DNA from: Vesta saturnalis
Lineage: Eukaryota; Arthropoda; Insecta; Coleoptera; Lampyridae
Direction: 5' to 3'
NCBI GenBank assembly: GCA_036346205.1
Contig: JARFJB010002418.1
Coordinates: 752,001-816,000, forward strand
DNA length: 64,000 nucleotides
In this document: positions 23,761 to 36,527 of the stretch, piece by piece
How the letters are laid out: each line of letters starts with the position of its first letter
Position numbering within the stretch: position 1 is the stretch's first letter
Position numbers and translations under genes: made by a program
The notes under the pieces: model-generated
What the model saw: the letters and a program-made list of their open reading frames with translations, nothing else
Told to the model about the DNA's origin: nothing
Database searches by the model: none

Positions 23761-25600
23761 TTAAAAATTTACTCTTCCAACGGTTCTAGTCACGATTGTA
23801 AAGATATGATGCACGACAGATTAAGCAATAATAGTTACTCTTACGTTATAACAAATCTCTGTTTACAATAAAATTCTAAGTCACGATTTAAAAATTATGA
23901 TTTAACACAGTGATTAAGTAATAATAGTTGTTTTACTTTAGAATTTGTTGTTTACGATTGTAAATAGACGACTGCTGGAACTGTTCTTTATCTATTTTAA
24001 GTAAGTTCGAAGCGTAATCGATCACCTTTTAGAACTGACTACAATTATCGTCTTTGTTCTCTCACCTATGTAAGCATAACTTTGAAGGTACAATGGATCA
24101 CCTTTGTCTTGAAAGATGTATTTAGAAATATTTTATAAATCACCAGAACAATGGATCGTGTTCATTCTAAAGGTACTTGAAAATTAACTAACTTTAACCT
24201 CGACAATATCGTCTTTGTTCTTGATTTCTCAGAATTTTAGAAGCTATGACTCATCCATAACAATAGATCGTCTTTGTTCTCATGTGACCTTGAAAATGTA
24301 AGCTATAGACTTTGAACCGTTGACAATGAGCTCTTTGTTCTTGATTTATTCAGAATTGAAATGTGAAACAATCTATTTTATATCTCGACTCTGAACAATA
24401 GCATCGTCTTTGTTTCTTTGACCTGAAAATTGTAAGCTAACTTTGAAGCGTTGCAATGAGATCTTGCCTCTTATTCTTGATTTCAGAATCGAAGTGTATT
24501 TAGATAACAATCTATTTTTTTTTTATAAATCAACCAGAACAATGAATCGTCTTTGTTCATCTCATGTGCCTTGATAAAGATAAACATAGACTTTGAAGCG
24601 TTGACAATGGACCGCCTTTGTTCTTGATTTCCTAGAATTGAGACGTATTTAGATAACAATCTATTTTTATAACTCAACCAGAACAATGAATCGTCTTTGT
24701 TTCTCAGTGGCCTTGAAAATTGTAAGCATAGACTTTGAACCGTCGGCTTTGAACAATGCATCGTCTTTGTTCTTGATTTCCTAGAATTGAGATGTATTAA
24801 CTCGACCTGAACAATAGATCGCCTTCGTATGGAGAAACGGTTGGAAACAGCTATCTGTTTTGAAACGGACCCCTGTTTTAGGAAACGGCTACCTGTTTAT
24901 AGGAAACGGCTACCTGTTTTAGGAAACGGCTACCTGTTTAGGGGAACGGCCACCTGTTTAGACCACTTGAGGGCACTGGAGGCGTGGCTTTGAAACATGC
25001 AAGACTTGCTTGAGACTGAGGGCAATACTTTGAGGATACAGCTGATGTGTACGATAACCTACAAAACAATGAATCGTCTTTGTTCTCTCATGTGGCCTTG
25101 TAAACATAGACTTTGAAGCGTTGACAATGCATCGTCTTTGTTCTTGCTTTCCTAGAATTGAGATAACAATCTATTTCTAACTGAACAATGGATCGTCTTT
25201 GTTCATTTCTCATGTGACCTTGTAAGAATAGACTTTGAACCGTCGACAATGCATCGCCTTTGTTATTGATTTCCTAGAATTGAGATAACAATCTATTTTT
25301 AGAATAACGGAACAATAGGGCGTGGCCTTGAAACATGCATAGACTTGCTTGAGACTGAGGGCAATGACCTTCAGGACAATCAACAATCTAGTAACTTTTC
25401 TAGTGACCTTGAAGGACTCGTGCAAGCATGACCTTGAAGAGGCGGGGTTACACACCTACCACGTGGCCGAGGTGACCTTGAAGACGATGACCTTGATAAA
25501 CCATGTACTTGGACATAGGTAATGTGATGACCTTGAGCAGAAACACTCGTAGAAAAAGTATAGTAGAAAAGTGGCCCAGGATCTGTATAGCTATACTACT
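23760..25600 (-). repeat. Polinton 1 right terminal repeat region
   Basis: Reverse complement of 10845-12770, with the same order of parts: mirrored CAATCGTGACTA region at 23760-23990, unit array, minisatellite, TGACCTTGA cluster, and terminus GTATAGCTATACTACT at 25585-25600. A TAAATG target duplication follows at 25601-25606. Confidence 0.8.
24835..24965 (-). promoter_or_regulatory. Mirror copy of the CAGGTAG minisatellite
   Basis: CTACCTG (CAGGTAG on the minus strand) occurs at 24889, 24910 and 24930, spaced 20-21 bp, as in the left TIR. Confidence 0.45.
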
Positions 25601-25606
25601 TAAATG

Positions 25607-26711
25607 TCAATAAGTATTACTTATCTATACAATAATTTTAGGGAATACTTCTGCTATTCGTGTACGCTGCGGCAAGTATTAGTCATTATTCTGTTTCATT
25701 CTCTTGTTATCTAAAACGCTTGTTGTAGCGAGAATCTATGTTTTCTTTCGGTGTACACAATGAAAGGTCTTTCATTAAGCAAAGGAAACGATTTCAGTTA
25801 ATTATTTAAACTTTTCTCTAGAACTAATTGATTTTGGGTTGCGTATAGTTACCCAGCAACTTGCTAAAGTACTGTAACCATTTTTGTTTTATTTATTGGG
25901 TATTTAGTCAAATTTGGGGTTATTCTGACTCGCAATAATACTACTTCGGTTTTTGGCATTAAGTATATGGTAATACAAATAATTTTTTTTCTTAATTATT
26001 AACAGAAATTGACACATCTGTGAGATAATCGAAATTTGTACCATGTTAATATAATTTTGTTTGTTCTGTGAGAATAAGTTCTACCGTTTTGAAAGAGTAA
26101 TTAACGATTGCAATTAAATTTACTTTTACTACGTTACTTTGATAGTTTTGTTTGGTGAGTTTTCTTCCTCCTTTTTCTCTTCCTTAGTTCCTTACCCATC
26201 CACTGTACCACCGTGTATCCAGGAGTCGGGATAACGGTGTGGCCTAGCGTAGAGGGGCGATTCCTGGCGCCCAAAATTACTGCAAACTTATTCCCCTACG
26301 CACGATCCGTTCTGAGCAAGCGGTAGTTAAAGACCTACGGCTGGGTAGTGAACTCCTTCTCTGTCTCCTTTAATAATAGACACACCCACGCATCCAGTGC
26401 CTCCGACGAACTGAGCTCCGGCATTCTGTAATCTGTTGCCTCTGCCTGATTGGCACGTAACAATTGTACTTAAATTGTTCTTGTGTTTATCATAGAAAAT
26501 ATGACAAAACTGTATTTGAGTTTGTTTTAACATTTTTTACACAATGCGTTTAAGAGAATTATTTAACATTGCTGTTTACATAATTAATTACGCGTGTATT
26601 GCGAAAAATGAAAAATATGTTTTATTTGCAATTGAAAAGTTTTGGAATCAGCTAAACAAATGATAATATTTTACATGTACATAATTTACACAAATAAAAT
26701 TTATACATTTT
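25607..26711. other. No gene recognised (hAT interior right of Polinton 1)
   Basis: AT-rich with one GC-richer patch at 26200-26450. An isolated TGGCGCCCA string at 26267 resembles an LTR primer site, but no LTRs are seen around it. Confidence 0.45.
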
Positions 26712-29598
26712 ATGTTTAGCGTACAAGAAAGCCAAAAGTCGGCAGTTCAAGTGAACCAGAAAGAGGCAGTTCCTCAAACCTCAGCCTTTAATCAGGACTT
26801 CGAATCAGAACTTTCTGGTATAATTGGGTATGTATACATATAGTTCCGAGACTGCGGATATTAAAATAAAAGAATTGATAAGAAATTAATAATTATATAA
26901 TTTGAATTACAGCCAAGATGAAGATTCGTCTATTTCTGGCGAAAAGACAAAAGCTTCCCTCCAGCTACAGAGTGATTTGCATCAATCCGATACAGGACGT
27001 TTCATGAATCCAGTTTTGACACCTAAACAAGCTAGCCTAAATTCGCCAGTCCAAGTTAACCCGACGGAGGGAGTTCCTAAAACTTCAGACATTGACAAAA
27101 ACCTCGAACCAGAACTTGCCAGTATAATTGGGTATGTACACATATAATTTAGACTACGGATATTATGATAAAAGAATTGATAAGAAATTAATAATTATAT
27201 AATTTGAATTACAGCCAAGATGAAGAGTTGTCTATTTCAGGCGAAGAGACAAAAGCTTCCCCCACGTTGCAGAGTGATTTGCATCCATCCGATAAAGGAC
27301 TCTTCGAGAATCCAGTTTTAACTCCTGAAGAGAAAAGATTTGTTATTTCCGTTGGATCATGTCGTCCACGTGGACCATATCCTGTCGACGGGGAAACTAA
27401 ATCTCATTTTTCGGACTTCTTTTACGAGATCACCAACAAAGCCGGTGTCAAAATTCCCAGAAAATGGCTCTGCTATTCAAAGATTCTGGACTGCGTGTAC
27501 TGCGAACCTTGCTGGTTATTTGCTGACCGACAAAGTCCTAGCTTTCAGTCGGCCTGGATTGACGGAGTACGCGCCTGGCGGAATTTGTCGAAGAAAATAC
27601 ACGAACATGAGCGATCGCGGATTCATCTGAATGCTTGTGTCACGTTTGAAATGTGGCAAAATAATTCAACAATAGATCATAACCGCGAAAATGAGATTTT
27701 GAAAGAACAATCGTATTGGCGTAAAGTACTGGATCGGCTGTTGAACATCACAATCACCTTGGCTCCCATTTAGGGGACATCGTGAACAAATTGGCAGTAA
27801 TGATGGGCAGAACGGCAACTTTTTGTCAATTGTTGAGTTACTTGCTAAGTACGATGCGACTTTGCAGGAACTGATCGAGAAACCGGCGCGTTCAATACGA
27901 TATTTGAGTCCAGCAATCCAGAACGAGCTGATTAATTTGTTGAGCCAGGCTGTTTCCAATAAGATTGTAAACGATATAAATTCAGCGCCTTTTTTCTCTA
28001 TTATAAAGGACACGACCCAAGACATCGCGAAAATTGATCAACTCAGTCAAGTTTTTCGGTACGTCACTATAGTTCAAAACGAATCTGGAAGGCCAACCGA
28101 GATTAAGATCAACGAATCGTTTCTGGGCTTCAAAAAGGTTGACGATGGTTCGGCGCAAGGTCTTCAAGAAGAGATAATCGACAGCATCAAAAGCTTAGGT
28201 ATTTTCGATCTGTAGTATTTTTGTTTTTTACTCAATTTGCATTGTACAATGTTAAGTGGTTTTGATATGAATTCTTGATATGGTTTTCAGGTATCGATTT
28301 ATCAAAATGTCGAGGGCAAGGCTACGATGGAGCAGCAGTCATGAGCGGTCAATATTCAGTTCAACAGCGAATTTTGGCCGAAGTTGATCGGGCAGTTTAT
28401 GTACACTGCGCTGCCCACAATTTAAATCTTGTGCTGAATGATGCGTTGAATGGCATTTTGGAGGTCAGCAAGTTTTTCGCAACGTTAGAGAAACTGTACG
28501 TTTTTTTCGCTGTCAGCATCAAGCGTTGGGCCTTACTCTTAGAAATACTCACGTCAGCGGAGAAGGTAAGCGACCTACGATTGAAGCGTTTGTGCCCTAC
28601 CAGGTGGTCAAGCAGAAATGACTCGCTTTTGGCTGTTCGTCACAGATATTCGGATATTTTACGCGCTTTGTCAAAAATAATCTTAACCAGTAAGAGCCCA
28701 TCTGAGCAAGCAGATGCGTACAATTTAAAGAAAGACATCGAGACATTTGAGTTTGTCTTCCAAGTTGTGCTGCATTCTAAAATTTTGAGCGCGACCAATG
28801 CCGTGTCACAAAATCTGCAAAAGTCTGATTTTGATCTGTGGCAAGCCCGAGATCTGCTTGAAGCAGCCCGGAAAGATTTAACGGAATTTAGAGGTGACTT
28901 CGACAAAGCCAAATCCGATGCAGTGAAGCTGGCAGCCGCATGGGGTGTGAAACCGGAATTTTGTGCGAAACGGGTTAAAAAAACAAAGCGCCATTTTGAC
29001 GAACTTTGTGAAGACCAACGTCTGTCTGACGGCGAGAAACGTTTCCAAGTAAATGTTTACTATGCGTGTTTGGATATTGTAGTCACTCAGTTGAGACACC
29101 GATTTGTTGGCTTGAGCCAAATTGTCGATTCGTTCGCGATAATTCAGCCACAGAATTTATTGGAGTTTTCTGAAGAAGAACTTGCGAAGCGGTGCGAAAA
29201 GTTCAGCGAAATGTACTATGACGACGTAACCGACCAGCTGTTAAATCAACTGTTGTCCTTGCGAAGCTGTCTGAAAGACCAATTGTCGAAAATCCGCTCC
29301 ATCAGGGAGTTGGCAAACTTGGTTCTGATCGAGTATTTCAGTCTCTCGGCTAGTTTCCCGGATGTGTTCCGTACTTTTACTCTTCTTAACAATTCCCGTG
29401 ACAGTTGCAACGGCAGAGCGATCATTCTCTAAACTGAAGATGATCAAAAATTACCTTCGAAACTCGATGGGACAAGAGAGGTTGGCGGACTTGAGTATTT
29501 TGTCCATAGAGAACAAGGTTACCAACTCCTTGAAAGCGAATCTGGACGACATTATCGATGCGTTCGTGAAAACGAAAGTCCAGAGAGCTAGATTCTAA
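26712..29598 (+). pseudogene. hAT transposase (zinc-finger MYM type 1-like), four exons
   Basis: Exons 26712-26827, 26913-27131, 27215-28213 and 28291-29598 are joined by GT-AG introns. The N-terminal exons are Ser/Glu-rich. Exon 3 has a TTF-type zinc finger (PRKWLCYSK ... VYCEPCWLF) and the start of the DDE region. Exon 4 carries the GQGYDGAAVMSG block and ends in the hAT dimerisation motif (TVATAERSFSKLKMIKNYLR). A frameshift near 27760 and another near 29365 break it. The enzyme would excise and insert the surrounding element, whose ends match. The first intron-exon segment is duplicated (period 302 bp). Confidence 0.85.
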
Positions 29599-29759
29599 GC
29601 ATTTAATTTAAACTGTAAATAGTTAGTTGAAATGAAATTGGAAAACGTACGACATAAACAAATGAAGACAAGAGTTCAAAATTTTTTCGCTTTCCTTTTT
29701 TTTTTTGCTTGTAAGCTGGGGCCCCGCACCGACCATGCATCGGGGCCTCGGGAGGGATC

Positions 29760-29779
29760 GTTACGCCACTGTATACAAA
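29760..29779 (+). repeat. hAT right end: 12-bp TIR plus 8-bp target duplication
   Basis: GTTACGCCACTG (29760-29771) is followed by TATACAAA (29772-29779), mirroring 6392-6411. Confidence 0.85.
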
Positions 29780-30469
29780 AATTCAGAATTTTTGACTTAA
29801 CGATTAAACTGCTATGATAAAAAGAGTATATTTATTTTAAAACATTTCACACACATAAAATTTTTGTTTACTTCAACATTTCATACAATAGCTAAGATAA
29901 TTTTATACACCTTTTTAAAGCGCCTTTCATTCAAATTACAACGCACCTTCATTTAATACTTTTCATGGCACATTCACTCGAAGTTGATTCATTTTCTTCT
30001 TCAGCTCATACAGCTCTAAATCTATCCGCAAATCTTTTACTTTATTGATTAACACCTCGAGTCTTTTCTTTCTCTCATCAATACTTAATAACTGTTTATT
30101 TCTCTTCTTATCATTCTTATTACTTTCACCATTTCTAGCAATAAAAAGTTTACTGAATCATGCAATCCCGGAGAAGCCTTTTTATTATAAACATACATCC
30201 TTTCAAAACTGCTAACCTACTCAAAAAAACTCAATTAGTTTGGAAAATGTACGTTTTATATCGAATAGTTATGTGTAATATTTCACAGTTAAAGAAGGAT
30301 TTCTTTAATTAAGAAAACGTTAGAATTTTTTAGATGAACAACATATTACAAATATTTCCGAAAGGATTTTATTTTAGTAGTATTTATCTTAAATATTTAT
30401 TGATTTTGTACAGTCTTAATTCATTTTTTAAATATAAACATGAATATAAATATCACCTGAGTATTGTTA

Positions 30470-30660
30470 GTTAAAGTTCTGGGTTTCAATGATAATATGT
30501 TTACCATACTTTGTGTCGATGGTATTCATATCAATCACTTTACATTTTGCACCCACCTCCAAGTCTTTTACGTTCGTGAAGGATTTACAGAAAGTGCTAC
30601 TGTTCAATGCAGATAGATCCATCTTTACTGATTCGAGAACGCTTTTGAATTTTGAGTTGA
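30470..30660 (-). pseudogene. Fragment of the TIR-proximal Polinton small gene
   Basis: Near-identical to 4516-4700, covering the N-terminal and central part of the 80-aa protein on the minus strand. The C-terminal part is lost. It is adjacent to a microsatellite. Confidence 0.65.
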
Positions 30661-30673
30661 CACCAGAACTGTC

Positions 30674-30686
30674 CTTCTACATATAC

Positions 30687-30739
<53 letters not shown>
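30674..30739. repeat. (TACA)n/(TA)n microsatellite
   Basis: CATACATACATA grades into about 40 bp of alternating TA. Confidence 0.9.
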
Positions 30740-30743
<4 letters not shown>

Positions 30744-31194
30744 ATAGCAAAAAAGGAATTATGGTTGACGGAAAAATCAAATTTGCCACTCAAGTACAAA
30801 CGATGTGCACAGGATGCAATAAAATGTTTTGTTTAACGTGTTTTAATAAAACTCATTAGTTATTTTCAACTGAATATTATGTGAAATAAATGTTTTTTTA
30901 GGTTTAACACTTCATTTTTCAATATTTACCAAAAAACCCATAGTATCCATAACCCATTCGCATGAAATATCCTTTGGGGCCACTATTATACGTCTCTAAT
31001 GCAAAATACATTCAAGTGTATTCTATAGGAAACACCGGGTACAACATACGGTCGACTGTGTATTTACTATAAGACACACTGGCCCCTTGCGGAAGTCTAG
31101 TGTGTGTCCTATAGGACACACCGGCAGTCAACCTGTTAATACTTTTCATGGCACATTCACTCGAAGTTGATTCATTTTCTTCTTCAGCTCATAC

Positions 31195-32060
31195 AGTAGT
31201 AATATGGGGCCGGTTCTGGACCAGTTCAAGGTCACTCGCCCTCTGGTGGTGAGAAACGAAAACTTTTGGAGCTATTTCAAGGTCAACTTTAGGCGGGAAA
31301 TTTAAATTTTAGGAGTTGGCTAAAAATTGCAATGTCACCATCCTCATTACAAGGTTTTGGCGGGAAATTTGTATGTCAAGGTCAGAAGCTAAAAATAGAA
31401 ATTGCAAGTCATCATCATATTACAATTCTTAGAAGTCTAAAAATAGTGTGGTCAAGGTCAAAGGTTATTTGACCTGTAGGGGTATCGAATGACATTTCTT
31501 AGAAGTATAAAAATAGAATCAGTTCATGGAAACAAGAAGAATGCGTTGTCTATGCTAAAAAGTAGACCAAGGTCAAATGGTGCTTATTAAATTGGGTCAA
31601 GGTGAGATAATTTACTAAACTAAAAGTAGGTGTGTATTTAACAAGTTGTCATAGGTACTTAAGTCAAGGACACAATTTTGTGATATAAACCACAGCGAGG
31701 TGTGAATAGAAATTGCAATGTCATCATATTACAATTCTTAGAAGTCTAAAAATAGAGTGGTCAAGGTCAAAGTTTATTGATCTGTAGGGGTATCGTATGA
31801 CACTTCTTAGTGTTTCTAAACTAAAAGTAGGACAATGTGGGTATTTAACAAGTTTAAATCAAAATTTAAAGCTAAAAATAGAAATTGCTAGGCCATCATA
31901 CTACAATTCTTAGAAATCTAAATATAGGGAGTAATTAATGTCCTGCAGGTTATCATATTGCATTTCTTAGGAATATAAAAATACAATTAGTTTATGGAAA
32001 CAAAAAGAATGAAAGGTTGTTGTCTATGCTAAAAAGTAGACCAAGGTCATACTACAACCA
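31195..32060 (+). repeat. Polinton left-type terminal repeat
   Basis: Begins AGTAGTAATATGGGGCCGG, like other Polinton ends here, and is rich in TCAAGGTCA (near 31226, 31273, 31377, 31453 and 31761). It is the reverse complement of material at 5366-6232, and its first ~170 bp closely match the reverse complement of 36345-36524. It interrupts a copy of the 29960-30013 repeat. Confidence 0.7.
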
Positions 32061-34380
32061 CACCATGTGTAAATTACAGATGAATCATTTCCTCAACAGT
32101 GTTTAGTCCCAGTACAATTGCGAGCAAGTAAAGTCGTTATAATGCCAGCAGCAATATTATTCCTGGAGCGATATACAGGAATGGACAGCATCTCCTTGTA
32201 AAGAACCAGCGTCCTTTACGTATGCTTTTTAGAATAAATTATTCGCGGACCATCCTATATCTCAAATTTCAAAAGTTTACGCGATATTACACCACAAATA
32301 ATTCATTAATCACCGCTGACGTGTATTTCTAAAAACCAGTAAGTTTTTGCACGTCAGAACAAATTCAAACCAATTAAATAACGGTATCCCTCGCACGGTA
32401 GCCGCGAAGCCGCCCACCGATGCACCTTTATAACCCCGCGACGCGCCACTATCAGTGGATCTATCAGAAGAACTATCAGAGGATCTATCAGAAGATCTAT
32501 CAGAAGATCTATCAGAAGATCTATCAGAAAATCTATCAGAAGATCTCTGAGGGGATCTCTCCGTTCATCATCTATCACCACCTGCCCGATCGTGACAGAG
32601 ACCGCCACGACGTTCCAGAAACCAGTAGCCGCCGCACCGATTGCTTCGTGTAAGCACCGACCTGTTGATTGCGACCGAGGAGTCCATCGCGACCGTGTGA
32701 TAACGCGCACCAATTCGCGCCGGGCGACCTGACGTTTGTACTGCAATCAAAAGACAAGTAAGTTGTTTAATTATACAATCTAACCATACCCAGTAACACG
32801 CTATCACACGTAAATAATGCCGGGCTGAGTCTCCAGGAGCTATAACCTTACACTAGCGCCAAGAGTGCATTGCGGCAGGGTAGATCCCGACGTCGCTCGC
32901 AAACACTTGAGGGTGAAGGTTAGTTACAGGGCTGTAAAGACCTACGACCTTTTTTTTCTTAGTTCACTAGGTTAGACAGGTCATTGCCTTCCGTCTCCTG
33001 GTTATCACTAAGACCCCGCTTAATACACCTACATACAATACATACAGATAACACAATAACCATACACGGTGTCTTTGATCGCAGGAGAGTACACACGAGA
33101 CCTGTTGCATAAATTTGTAGTCAATATAACCATCGCGAAACACCTAGAGTAATATCGTTTGTAAATAAATTAGGAAGATACGTCGGAAAGTTAAAACCTT
33201 AGATAGTACGTAAACTATCCAATATTTACCGATAGTTAATCATATAAATACGACCTGGTGTATTTTACTAGTTACCTTAGTGAAAGTAAATTCATTTTAG
33301 TGTAGTTTTAATATCAAGTATTTTGTTCCCTTGATAAATTGTATATAATTAAATTTAGTATCGAAGTCCGTAATTAATTCCGTTAGATAAATAATCTAAA
33401 CGCATAATCAAACCGGTTCTAATTAAAGAAAGACAGTCCCGAGATCGTGCATTTGCATAGGCGCACTTCGCGTGTATTGCTTCCTGGGAGTACGACATAC
33501 TCGCTTTAGCGCTCCAGAGTTACTGAAGGATAAGCACGATATTGATTTTCTCCGTCCCCTCGAGTTCATTGCGCTGGCGCCTCCGACCAAAACTGTATCG
33601 AGACTACCACACCCGCTTCTGTAAATACAGGACCGTAATATGAATATTTCCTGCTAGGTAAGGAGTAGATTAAGATAATATACATATCTCTATTTACAGA
33701 AACGATTACGCACCTAGGAAGCCGCCCCCCAGGAGAACGAGTCAGGAGCCGTCAAACACAAAGAGAAAATACATTTGTTTTGTTGTTTATTAATATGTTT
33801 ATATGTTAAATTTATTTAATATACGTTTTAAAACGCTTTAAGATATTTATTTAAGGTGATAGTGTCAGCCCACTATTTAATACGAACCACACCCCGTTTA
33901 TAATAAATTATAAACACGATTGAGCAAAGCCGAGGCAAAATAAAACCGCGTTGGGTTACCAAACCAGAAGGCGCGCAGTAACATATATCAACGACAAGTG
34001 CACATTACATCCTGATGGTAGCAGTTATTGATCATCAGATACAGATTAGCTTACTGATGCAATTCTCAAAGCCCATAAAGAATCGTGATGCAGTAATTTC
34101 AGGAAGTGCTCATAACATTTGAGTGATACAGACAAAATAGCAAATTTTATACCAAATGAAAGATTGTTCTTCCACAAAAATAATGCAGATAACGCCGAAA
34201 TAATGCGATACGCTGTACACTAAATTGTAAGGAGGACCAACTTATCACAGTCGTTGATTAAGAATCATGTGAAACATTTATCATGCCATGAAAACAAACG
34301 CGTAATGAAGTGTCTGTCAAGTTTCTGTCAGTTTACAGTTTCAGTTTTGAAAATCGTCTGTGCATCTTCAAATTCCATAA
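32061..34380. other. Unassigned stretch
   Basis: No convincing gene. The open frames at 32354-32807 overlap a minisatellite and read through low-complexity sequence. GC content is higher than the surroundings at 32400-32960 and 33420-33620, which suggests an inserted element of unknown type; I find no ends. Confidence 0.4.
32455..32548 (+). repeat. 12-bp minisatellite (AGATCTATCAGA)
   Basis: About seven to eight units of AGATCTATCAGA with few substitutions. It translates as a Tyr-Gln-Lys-Ile repeat on the plus strand, which is not evidence for a protein. Confidence 0.85.
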
Positions 34381-34382
34381 TT

Positions 34383-35444
34383 ATGTTTACGTTTTCTAAC
34401 GAAGAATATTTTGATATGGTAATAATTTATGGTGAATGTAGAAAAAATGCAAGGGCTGCACAAGTATTGTATGCTGCCAGATGTCCCGATCGACGCCATC
34501 CCGGAAAAAAATAATTTGTTCGTGTAGCAAATATTTTGAGCGGAACCGGTCCTTTTCTTCACCGTAAGTGCGAGAATCGCACAAAGACAGCAACAGATGA
34601 AGCACACACCGTCGGTGTATTAGCATGTGTAGCTTATAATCCTCATGTGTCTGTGAGATCTATTTCTGAAGAGTGTGCCGTATCAGTTGGTTCTATCCAT
34701 AAAATATTAAAATCTAATAAATACAAACCATTTAAAATTCATTTGGTACATGGACTGCATGCAGGAGATCAAGATCGCAGACTTAATTTTATCACCGGAG
34801 TTTTTATGGAACATTATGCGCAAGACCCTAATTTTCTAGGTCGTATCGTGTGGTCTGATGAAAGTAATTTTTCAAACAATGGAATCGTTAATCGCCACAA
34901 TTCTCATTACTGGTCGTCAGAAAATACTCATTGGGTAAGAGCAACCAATTTCCAAGTGAGATAGAACATAAATGTATGGTGCGGAATGATAGATGACAAA
35001 TTGATTTACCCATATTTTTTTAATGGTACCTTAACAGGCCAACGCTATTTGGATTTTCTTGAAAATCAACTGCCTCCTTTGCTTGAAGATGTAAATGTAA
35101 ATCTGCGGCAAGTGATGTACTTTCAACAGGCGCACAATAGCGCAATGGTGAGAAATTATCTATGTAAAGTGTTTCCGCAACGATGGATAGGTACAAATGG
35201 TCCCATTATGTGGCCAGCTCGTTCTCCTGACCTTAGTCCCTTAGACTACTTCCTTTGGGGACATTTAAAGAGTGTAGTATATGAAACACCTTCTAGAGAT
35301 GTAGAGAAGTTACAAAACAAAATTAGAATTGCTTGTGCAAACATACCACGAGAAACTTTAAGAGCGGCAACTAGTGTTAAATTAATTAGGCGTTATCAAA
35401 CGTGTGTAGAAAATGATGGAGAAATATTTGAACATTTAATTTAA
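34383..35444 (+). pseudogene. Mariner/IS630-type transposase, dead
   Basis: A single frame (MFTFSNEEYF start) with in-frame stops at 34512-34514 and 34962-34964. It has an N-terminal helix-turn-helix region (SVRSISEECAVSVGSIHKIL), the first catalytic Asp in IVWSDESNF, and the third acidic region WPARSPDLSPLDYFLWG. The second catalytic block should contain an FQxDGAPAH-like motif. Here it reads YFQQAHNSAM, as if four residues including the Asp were lost in frame. So two stops plus loss of a catalytic residue inactivate it. Confidence 0.85.
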
Positions 35445-35754
35445 TTTGTATGCTTTCAATTAATAAAATTCCAAAAATTATTTTTTTTCTCAGAAACTAC
35501 AAAAGATAGGTTGGTAGAAGTCTTAATAAAAGTCATCACAAATATGTCATAGAATCCAAAAATGCAATAAAAAATAGGGCATTGCATTTAAAAAATTGAA
35601 GTGAGATAGCGCCAACTGGCGGTGATGGGCGTTGATTCAAGTCTTTGTGCCAACAAATGCGCCCTTGGAAGATATTTCCAAAAATATTTTCATAATTTAA
35701 AAATCTTCATTCGCTCTCGAGATATTGCACTGTCCCATTCCTCGCTGAACACGC

Positions 35755-35756
<2 letters not shown>
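35445..35756. other. 3' flank of the mariner-like gene
   Basis: Contains GCGCCAACTGGCGG near 35610 and ends at a TA microsatellite. No gene and no clear terminal repeat found. Confidence 0.4.

Positions 35757-35786
<30 letters not shown>
35756..35786. repeat. (TA)n microsatellite
   Basis: About 30 bp of alternating TA between the mariner flank and another element end. Confidence 0.9.
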
Positions 35787-35790
<4 letters not shown>

Positions 35791-36230
35791 GAGTCAGTTT
35801 TTTGTAGACAAACTTTAACAGGAGATAGAACACATGTTTCTAAAAAGAAAAGTTCCTATAAACATATGTCGTAGAAGGCTTCGTTTCCGAGATAGAGGGT
35901 GTTGAATATAATTTTATTTTTCTCAAATTTTCATTATAACTCATAAACGAATGCTTAGATTTTTTTCATGTTGGGGGGATAATGTCTGTTAATTAAGGGA
36001 CATAAAACAAGCGATAAGAATGTTCACAAACTTGCACAGTGGCGGAGTGGAGGGGGTGCTCAACCCCTTTCATAAACAGAACTTCTACGCCAATGACTAT
36101 TTTTTAAAAAAATCTGTTATTTTCATTATCTACATACAGTTTAACAAAAATAATGTACCTTCTTCTGTTTCGAAATTCCTGTGCGTTTCCGAGTTATTTT
36201 GATTTTTAGTGTTTGATGTGGTACTAAGTT
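35787..36230 (+). mobile_element. Possible end fragment of another DNA transposon
   Basis: Starts TAGGGTGAGTCAGTTTTT after a TA tract and continues with TTCCGAGATAGAGGGTG and TTTCCGAGTTATTTTGA blocks, which I associate with subterminal sequence of insect mariner-like elements. No partner end and no transposase follow. Assignment from general familiarity only. Confidence 0.3.
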
Positions 36231-36344
36231 AAGTAATGTGCTTTATGTGAATAATTGAATATAAAGTTTTTAATAAAAAGATATAATAAAACATTTAGAG
36301 CCGTTTTAGTACCTAACGATCGTTTCTTTAAAATTTCAAATACA

Positions 36345-36524
36345 TTTACATGACCGCAGAGTGACCTTGTAATGAGGATGGTGACATTACAATTTTTAGC
36401 GAGCTCCTAAAATTTAAATTTCCCGCCAAAAGTTTGACCTTGAAGAGATCCAAAAGCTTACATTTCTCACCACCAGAGGGCGAGTGACCTTGAACTTGTC
36501 CATAACCGGCCTTTAATCACTACT
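36345..36524 (-). repeat. Polinton right-type terminal repeat, short
   Basis: Reverse complement of the outer ~170 bp of 31195-32060, ending in AATCACTACT at 36524. Contains TGACCTTGA at about 36436 and 36485. Confidence 0.65.
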
Positions 36525-36527
36525 CTA

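Larger units (their letters stand above)
29780..31194. other. Decayed Polinton interior, no intact gene
   Basis: 29925-30200 repeats 3885-4225 in the same orientation, and 31140-31194 repeats part of it again. Between 30740 and 31140 I see nothing assignable. 31010-31130 contains two related stretches (TATAGGAAACACCGG and TATAGGACACACCGG). Confidence 0.5.

Noticed and set aside
26260..26280. TGGCGCCCA as an LTR primer-binding site
   Set aside because: No LTR pair or purine tract around it.
30674..30739. C-terminal Tyr-Ile repeats in a reading frame ending here
   Set aside because: Translation of a TA microsatellite.
32354..32807. Several overlapping open frames of 60-130 codons
   Set aside because: They run through a 12-bp minisatellite (multiple of three, so it stays open in all frames) and resemble no protein.
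33565..33590. TGGCGCCTCCGACC as an LTR primer-binding site
   Set aside because: Does not match a usual tRNA end closely, and no LTR pair found.
36031..36050. CAGTGGCGGAG as a second hAT end
   Set aside because: Only partial similarity to the hAT TIR and no partner end or target duplication.
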